Position numbers and translations under genes: made by a program
In this document: positions 58,819 to 64,000 of the stretch, piece by piece
Layout of the letters: each line of letters starts with the position of its first letter
Position numbering within the stretch: position 1 is the stretch's first letter
The notes under the pieces: generated by a model
The model's database searches: none
Told to the model about the DNA's origin: nothing
Seen by the model: only the letters and a program-made list of their open reading frames with translations
Origin: Methylotenera sp.
GTDB taxonomy: Bacteria; Pseudomonadota; Gammaproteobacteria; Burkholderiales; Methylophilaceae
Length of the DNA: 64,000 bases
Direction of reading: 5' to 3'
Assembly: GCA_013141495.1 (NCBI GenBank)
Contig: JABFQV010000009.1
Span: 1-64,000, forward strand

Positions 58819-58844
58819 CTTAGCTAAAATTAAATGAGCAATCT

Positions 58845-59594
58845 GTGAATATAATTAAAGACAAAGTAGTACTAATTACTGGTGGCGCAAAGCGCGTGGG
58901 CGCAGCCATTTGCCGCATACTACATGCGGAAGGCTATTCACTCATGGTTCACTATAAAAGCTCATTCACTGAAGCGCGCGCGCTTCAGGCCGAACTAAAT
59001 TTGCAACGTGCTCACTCTGTAGCGATTATTCAAGGAGATTTACTCAATACTGCTGAAATACCCAATTTGGTCGCCGAAACCGTGCGTCAGTTTGGACGTT
59101 TAGATGTACTGATCAACAACGCTTCAACTTACTACATGAGTGAAATTGGTGATATTGACGAAACCAAATGGCACGATTTAATGGGCAGCAACTTAAAAGC
59201 GCCACTATTTTTATCGCAAGCGGCTGCACCTGAGTTACGCAAAAATCATGGCTGCATTGTGAACATCACCGACATGCATATTGAGCGCCCTAAAAAAGGC
59301 TACATTATATATAGTGTTGCAAAGGCAGGTTTAGTGACCTTAACTAAATCTTTAGCGCATGAACTCAGCCCTGAAGTGCGCGTAAATGCAGTTGCTCCCG
59401 GCGCTGTGCGGTGGCCTGAGAGCAACCCGCAGTTTGATGAAATTTATCGCCAGCGGGTGATTAACCAAACCTTACTTAAACGCATTGGCGAAGCCGAGGA
59501 TGTGGCAAAAGCCGTCAAATTTTTAGTCGCTGATGCACCTTTTATTACTGGCCATGTATTGGCCGTTGATGGCGGCCGCTCTTTGAACTTATAG
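58845..59594 (+). CDS. SDR-family oxidoreductase, pteridine-reductase-like
   Basis: This is probably a NADPH-dependent reductase of pterins or folates (FolM/PTR1-like). The 249-residue Rossmann protein has TGGAKRVGAAI at the nucleotide loop (the TGxxxRxG form of pteridine reductases), NNAST, and the catalytic YSVAKAG. GTG start, as an upstream ATG is stopped at once. Alternatively a generic SDR with unknown substrate. Confidence 0.85.
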   Translation: MNIIKDKVVLITGGAKRVGAAICRILHAEGYSLMVHYKSSFTEARALQAELNLQRAHSVAIIQGDLLNTAEIPNLVAETVRQFGRLDVLINNASTYYMSEIGDIDETKWHDLMGSNLKAPLFLSQAAAPELRKNHGCIVNITDMHIERPKKGYIIYSVAKAGLVTLTKSLAHELSPEVRVNAVAPGAVRWPESNPQFDEIYRQRVINQTLLKRIGEAEDVAKAVKFLVADAPFITGHVLAVDGGRSLNL

Positions 59595-59636
59595 CGCTGT
59601 GAACTTATCGCTCGCTAAACATTATAGAATTATGAA

Positions 59637-60542
59637 ATGATAAACCACTTACCACCCAACCACTCCAACAACTTCATCAAGCTTAGAAATAGCCTAATAA
59701 GCGCCACCGGTAAAGCCATTGGTGATTACAACATGATTGAAGAAGGCGATACTGTGCTGGTATGCATGAGTGGCGGCAAAGACTCGCACGCCATGCTCAT
59801 GATTTTGCTAGCCTTGCAGGAGCGCGCTCCCATAAATTTCAAGCTAATTGCGATGAATTTAGATCAAAAACAGCCAGGCTTCCCCGCAGATATTTTGCCA
59901 GCTTACTTTGAAAAGCTAGGCATCGATTACCGCATTGTTGAAGCAGACACTTATTCGATCGTGAAAGAAAAGATTCCTGAAGGCAAAACCACCTGCTCAC
60001 TTTGTTCGCGATTACGTCGTGGCGTAATTTACACCACAGCAAAAGCGCTTGGTGCAAACAAAATTGCTTTAGGTCATCATCGTGATGATATTGTAGAAAC
60101 GCTATTTTTGAATTTGTTTTTTGGCGCCAAAATGAAAGCCATGCCGCCCAAGCTCTCAACTAACGATAAGCAAAATATCGTGATTCGCCCGCTTGCCTAT
60201 TGTAGTGAAAAAGACATTGCCAGCTATGCGCGTCAAATGGAGTTTCCAATTATCCCGTGCGATTTGTGTGGTAGCCAAGAAAATCTGCAGCGCCAAAAAA
60301 TAAAAGATATGCTGCAAAGCTGGGAGCGCGAGCAGCCTGGGCGCATCAATAATATCTTCCGTGCGATTACCAATGTAGAGCCATCTCACTTGGCTGATGT
60401 TAATTTATACGACTTCAAGAATCTAAGCCAGGCCAAAGCCGAAGATGAAGACCCGTTATTTGGCGACATCGCCAACGAAGGTGCCGCACTCAGTTTGAGC
60501 GAGAGTGATGGTGCCAGAATTGAATTTATTCGTAACAAATAG
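59637..60542 (+). CDS. ttcA: tRNA 2-thiocytidine(32) synthetase TtcA
   Basis: TtcA thiolates C32 of certain tRNAs using ATP and an iron-sulfur cluster. The 301-residue product has the PP-loop SGGKDSHAM and the paired Cys motifs [10 protein letters not shown] and CDLCGSQ that bind the cluster. It follows the SDR gene by 42 bp on the plus strand. Confidence 0.94.
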   Translation: MINHLPPNHSNNFIKLRNSLISATGKAIGDYNMIEEGDTVLVCMSGGKDSHAMLMILLALQERAPINFKLIAMNLDQKQPGFPADILPAYFEKLGIDYRIVEADTYSIVKEKIPEGKTTCSLCSRLRRGVIYTTAKALGANKIALGHHRDDIVETLFLNLFFGAKMKAMPPKLSTNDKQNIVIRPLAYCSEKDIASYARQMEFPIIPCDLCGSQENLQRQKIKDMLQSWEREQPGRINNIFRAITNVEPSHLADVNLYDFKNLSQAKAEDEDPLFGDIANEGAALSLSESDGARIEFIRNK

Positions 60543-60668
60543 AGGTATCTATCAGTGAGCTGCCAATAAATTTGCACGCTATATACGTTAAGTTATTGTA
60601 TTGTAGGCATTGACCTTGCTATTATCCGTTCTGTAACTTCAAGTTTTCACCTTATTATCTAGGCATTC

Positions 60669-63278
60669 ATGTCCAAACTACTCATTGTTGAATCTCCATC
60701 CAAAGCGAAAACGCTCAAAAAATACCTCGGCAGTGATTTTGAGGTACTCGCTTCCTATGGGCATGTACGCGATTTAATTCCGAAAAATGGCGCGGTTGAT
60801 ACCGAACATGACTTTGCCATGAAGTACGACATTATTGAACGCAACAGTAAGCATGTGGATGCCATTGCCAAAGCGGTAAAAAGCGCAGACAGCATCTACC
60901 TCGCAACCGATCCGGACCGCGAAGGCGAGGCGATTTCATGGCATATTGCCGAAATTTTAAAGTCTAAAAATTTACTCAAAAACAAACTCATGAAACGCGT
61001 GGTGTTTCATGAAATTACTAAAAATGCGGTAGAACACGCCATTGCCGAGCCGCGTGATATTTCCATGCCGATGGTGAATGCGCAACAAGCGCGCCGTGCG
61101 CTGGATTACTTGGTGGGATTTAATTTATCGCCGCTACTCTGGAAAAAAATCCGTCGCGGGCTATCAGCCGGCCGTGTGCAAAGCCCGGCATTGCGCCTCA
61201 TTGTTGAGCGCGAGCTAGAAATTGAAGCGTTTAAATCGCAAGAATACTGGTCTATTCATTTGGATGCGTTGAAGCATAGCCACGGCTTTAGTGCCAAATT
61301 AGTGCAGCTAAATAACCAAAAAGTGGAGCAGTTCACGGTTATCAATCATGATCAGCAATCTGACATTGTCGGCAAATTATTATTAGCAAGCGCGGGGAAA
61401 ACCACCGTGTCTCGCGTAGAGAAAAAACAACGCAGTCGCAGCCCGGCAGCGCCATTTACCACATCCACATTGCAACAAGAAGCGGTACGCAAACTGAGCT
61501 TTACCACTGCACGCGCGATGAGAGTAGCCCAACAACTATATGAAGGGATGGATGTAGGCAGTGGTACGGTAGGTTTAATTACTTACATGCGTACTGACTC
61601 GTTCAACATGGCGGCTGAAGCGATTGCGCAAATTCGCGATTACGTGAAAAAGAATTTTGACGCAGAATATTTACCAAAAACTGCCGTCATGTACAAAACC
61701 AAGTCCAAAAGCGCACAAGAGGCGCATGAAGCCATTCGCCCAACCGATATTAGCCGCACCCCGGCAAGCGTGCGCCAGTACTTAACAGACGAACAGTTTA
61801 AGCTGTACGAAATGATTTGGAAGCGTGCGCTGGCTTGCCAAATGTCTGCAGCTAAATTTGATGCGGTAAGTGTAGATTTAAGCGTAGGCAGTGATGCCAA
61901 CTTATTCCGCGCAACGGGACAAACACTGGTGTTCCCAGGTTTTATTGCCGTCTATATGGAAGGTTCTGACGACGAGGAAGAAGAAGGCGAAAGCAAATTA
62001 CCTCATCTGGAAACTGGTGAAGTACTGACAGTTGAAAAAATCTACGGTGACCAACATTTCACCGAACCGCCACCACGTTACGGTGAAGCTAGTTTAGTTA
62101 AAATTTTAGAAGAATACGGCATTGGTCGCCCTTCAACTTACGCAAGTATTATCAGCACGTTGCAAGACCGTGAATATGTAATTCTAGATAAAAAGCGCTT
62201 TACACCAACCGATGTTGGGCGCGTAGTGAATAAATTTTTAACTGAACATTTTACCAAATATGTAGATTATGACTTTACCGCCAACCTGGAAAATGCACTC
62301 GATAGCGTAGCTGAAGGCGAGCGCGAGTGGATTCCATTGATGGCAGAATTTTGGCAGGGGTTTAATCAGCAGTTACTCAGTAAAGCCGATGTGGATCGCC
62401 CAGGCAACGAGCTGATTGATGAAGCTTGCCCTAAATGTGGCAAGCCCTTACAAAAACAATTAAGCCGCTTCGGCACGTTTATTGGCTGTACGGGCTATAA
62501 CGATACGCCTAAATGTGACTACAAACGTAGCCTCAATGGCGCGGCTCAAGTAGGTAGCGACCCAATCATCATCGGCACCGATGTTGAAACCAGCAAAGAA
62601 ATTATGCTGATGAACGGGCCTTACGGGCCCTATTTACAGCTAGGCGTAGCGGTTGAAGGTGACAAAAAGAAACCAAAACGTGTAAGCGTGCCCAAAGAGA
62701 TTCCACTGACCGATATGAGCTTGGAAACCGCGAAAATGGTACTGTCGCTCCCGCGTGATTTAGGCTTGCATCCTGAAACCAATAAAAAGGTGATTGCCAA
62801 CATTGGTCGCTTTGGTCCTTATGTAAACCATGATGCTAAATTTAAATCGATCCCAAAAACAGAAAGTGTATTTACCATTGATTTAGCAGGTGCAGTCGCC
62901 TTGCTCGCCGCCGCTCATACGGGCCCTGCGCCATTATGCTCACTTGGTAGCCACCCGACTGAAGACGGACAAATTGAAGTGTTTGCCGGACGTTACGGCC
63001 CTTACGTGCAGCACGGCAAGGTTCGGGCAACGCTTCCAAAAAGTGTTGAGCCTGAATCGCTCACGCTAGAAGAAGCATTAGAGTTATTAAATGCTAAGGC
63101 AGCAAAAGAGGCACCCGCTAAAAAGGCGAGCGCCAAGAAAACAGCTGTGAAAAAAGTCAGCGCGAAGAAACCTGCAACTACCAAAAAAACAGTTACCAAG
63201 CCCTCAACCGCTAAAACAACTGTTAAAAAATCTCCAGTCAAAAAAGCCGTAAGCAAAAAAACTGACAGCGCGGAATAA
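60669..63278 (+). CDS. topA: DNA topoisomerase I
   Basis: TopA relaxes negative supercoils by a type IA mechanism. The 869 residues start with the Toprim domain (IVESPSKAKTLKKYLG), carry active-site Tyr306 in GLITYMRTDS, one zinc-ribbon from about residue 587 (CPKCGKPL, CTGYNDTPKC) and further topoisomerase C-terminal repeats (GRFGPYV, GRYGPYV). From about 813 a Lys/Ala-rich tail (KKASAKKTAV and similar repeats) replaces the usual C-terminus. A weak promoter (TTGCAC, 16 bp, TATTGT near 60571-60600) may lie upstream. Confidence 0.96.
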   Translation: MSKLLIVESPSKAKTLKKYLGSDFEVLASYGHVRDLIPKNGAVDTEHDFAMKYDIIERNSKHVDAIAKAVKSADSIYLATDPDREGEAISWHIAEILKSKNLLKNKLMKRVVFHEITKNAVEHAIAEPRDISMPMVNAQQARRALDYLVGFNLSPLLWKKIRRGLSAGRVQSPALRLIVERELEIEAFKSQEYWSIHLDALKHSHGFSAKLVQLNNQKVEQFTVINHDQQSDIVGKLLLASAGKTTVSRVEKKQRSRSPAAPFTTSTLQQEAVRKLSFTTARAMRVAQQLYEGMDVGSGTVGLITYMRTDSFNMAAEAIAQIRDYVKKNFDAEYLPKTAVMYKTKSKSAQEAHEAIRPTDISRTPASVRQYLTDEQFKLYEMIWKRALACQMSAAKFDAVSVDLSVGSDANLFRATGQTLVFPGFIAVYMEGSDDEEEEGESKLPHLETGEVLTVEKIYGDQHFTEPPPRYGEASLVKILEEYGIGRPSTYASIISTLQDREYVILDKKRFTPTDVGRVVNKFLTEHFTKYVDYDFTANLENALDSVAEGEREWIPLMAEFWQGFNQQLLSKADVDRPGNELIDEACPKCGKPLQKQLSRFGTFIGCTGYNDTPKCDYKRSLNGAAQVGSDPIIIGTDVETSKEIMLMNGPYGPYLQLGVAVEGDKKKPKRVSVPKEIPLTDMSLETAKMVLSLPRDLGLHPETNKKVIANIGRFGPYVNHDAKFKSIPKTESVFTIDLAGAVALLAAAHTGPAPLCSLGSHPTEDGQIEVFAGRYGPYVQHGKVRATLPKSVEPESLTLEEALELLNAKAAKEAPAKKASAKKTAVKKVSAKKPATTKKTVTKPSTAKTTVKKSPVKKAVSKKTDSAE

Positions 63279-63315
63279 AAACACTAGCGCTAATTTAAGT
63301 TAAAGTTTCACCCAT

Positions 63316-63344
63316 AAAAAAAGCGGCCTAGTGCCGCTTTTTTT
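63316..63344. terminator. Bidirectional terminator between topA and the D,D-peptidase gene
   Basis: AGCGGC/GCCGCT with a 5-nt loop, A7 on one side and T7 on the other, lies between convergent genes and should work in both directions. Confidence 0.9.
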
Positions 63345-63364
63345 ACAAAGATGTTATAAGAAAA

Positions 63365-64000
63365 TCAACCGCTGACGTGCTCACCCAAAGAAGCTATATC
63401 ATTGTGCTCCACCCATTTACGAATACGATTAGCATCTCCAACCCGAGTCATTTTTCCTGCAGAATCAAGCAACACGATAATCATTGGTTGCCCGGATATT
63501 TCAGCCTGCATCACTAAGCAACGTCCGGCTTCATTGATAAAGCCAGTTTTAGATAAACCGATAACCCAATTTCCAGCACGTACCAATGCATTCGTGTTTA
63601 CAAAGTTAATTGGATTTTGCCGCCCATACAACGTAATCTCTTGCGAGGCGGTCGTACTGACTTGGCGGATTTCAGGATAGCTATATGCGGCATTGACCAT
63701 TTTAGCCAAATCCCCTGCCGTAGAAACATTGTTACTATTTAAGCCTGAAGAATCCACAAAATGCGTAGATTTCATCCCTAACAGTTGTGCCTTATAATTC
63801 ATCGCGGCGACAAATGCAGTAATGCCACCTGGATAATTACGCCCTAATGCCGATGCCGCACGGTTCTCTGAGGCTATTAAAGCCAGTTGCAACAATTCTC
63901 CGCGAGTAAGTATGGTGCCTACGCCGAGCCTTGATCTAGTTCCTTTGAGATAATCAACATCTTCATCCGTAATATAGAGCAGATCATCCATTGGTAAATG
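63365..64000 (-). CDS. D-alanyl-D-alanine endopeptidase (PBP7-like), partial
   Basis: This is a peptidase S11 penicillin-binding protein of the PbpG type that trims peptidoglycan cross-links. The frame is open to the right edge, so the N-terminus, signal peptide and SxxK motif lie outside the window. About 211 residues are visible, with the second active-site motif SEN in LIASENRAAS and the KTG motif in LSKTGFINEAG. Confidence 0.85.
   Translation of the reverse strand, partial: HLPMDDLLYITDEDVDYLKGTRSRLGVGTILTRGELLQLALIASENRAASALGRNYPGGITAFVAAMNYKAQLLGMKSTHFVDSSGLNSNNVSTAGDLAKMVNAAYSYPEIRQVSTTASQEITLYGRQNPINFVNTNALVRAGNWVIGLSKTGFINEAGRCLVMQAEISGQPMIIVLLDSAGKMTRVGDANRIRKWVEHNDIASLGEHVSG

Overview
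The window is a chromosomal segment of a betaproteobacterium, most likely a methylotroph of the family Methylophilaceae (Methylotenera or a close relative). The evidence is a 3-hexulose-6-phosphate synthase gene (RuMP formaldehyde assimilation) inside the histidine gene cluster, betaproteobacterial gene order throughout, separate hisI and hisE, a short-form hisG, System II cytochrome c maturation (ResB plus a CcsA-type protein), and a moderately AT-rich sequence. No phage, plasmid, transposase, CRISPR array or rRNA gene was seen. The genus is an inference.

Region 1 (1-26.1 kb, all minus strand) is the transcription-translation supercluster. In transcription order it reads tRNA-Thr(TGT)-Tyr-Gly-Thr(GGT)-tuf-tRNA-Trp-secE-nusG-rplKAJL-rpoBC-rpsLG-fusA-tuf-rpsJ-rplCDWB-rpsS-rplV-rpsC-rplP-rpmC-rpsQ-rplNXE-rpsNH, and it continues past the left edge. 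Promoters can be read before the tRNA block, rpsL, rplC and rplN. Hairpins followed by boxA-like GCTCTTTAAG elements lie before fusA and rpsJ. The two tuf genes encode identical proteins and look identical in DNA, which points to gene conversion.

Region 2 (26-34 kb) holds sspBA, petABC (cytochrome bc1), a Nif3-like gene, a membrane-anchored HtrA-type protease on the plus strand, tatCBA and a HIT protein. Region 3 (34-43.3 kb) is the histidine cluster murA-hisG-hisD-hisC-[hxlA]-hisB-hisH-hisA-hisF-hisI-hisE, split by the methylotrophy gene hxlA, which has its own upstream region and terminator. Region 4 (43.3-49 kb) is envelope maintenance: the phospholipid transporter mlaFEDCB, an ABC-2 exporter, a BolA protein and a monothiol glutaredoxin running into murA. 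Region 5 (49-64 kb) is mixed: a lone pilin-like gene, an orphan membrane histidine kinase, cytochrome c maturation genes and cytochrome c4, yihA/engB, trmB, a MidA-type methyltransferase, a pteridine-reductase-like SDR, ttcA, topA and a partial D,D-peptidase gene at the right edge.

The content is mostly housekeeping. The signals worth a second look are regulatory and architectural: the hxlA insertion with repeated motifs upstream, the hairpin-boxA elements in the str operon, several -10 boxes placed directly against start codons (possible leaderless mRNAs), and four families of intergenic inverted repeats, including an imperfect palindrome of about 140 bp between the protease gene and tatC. 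I found no convincing wholly new system.
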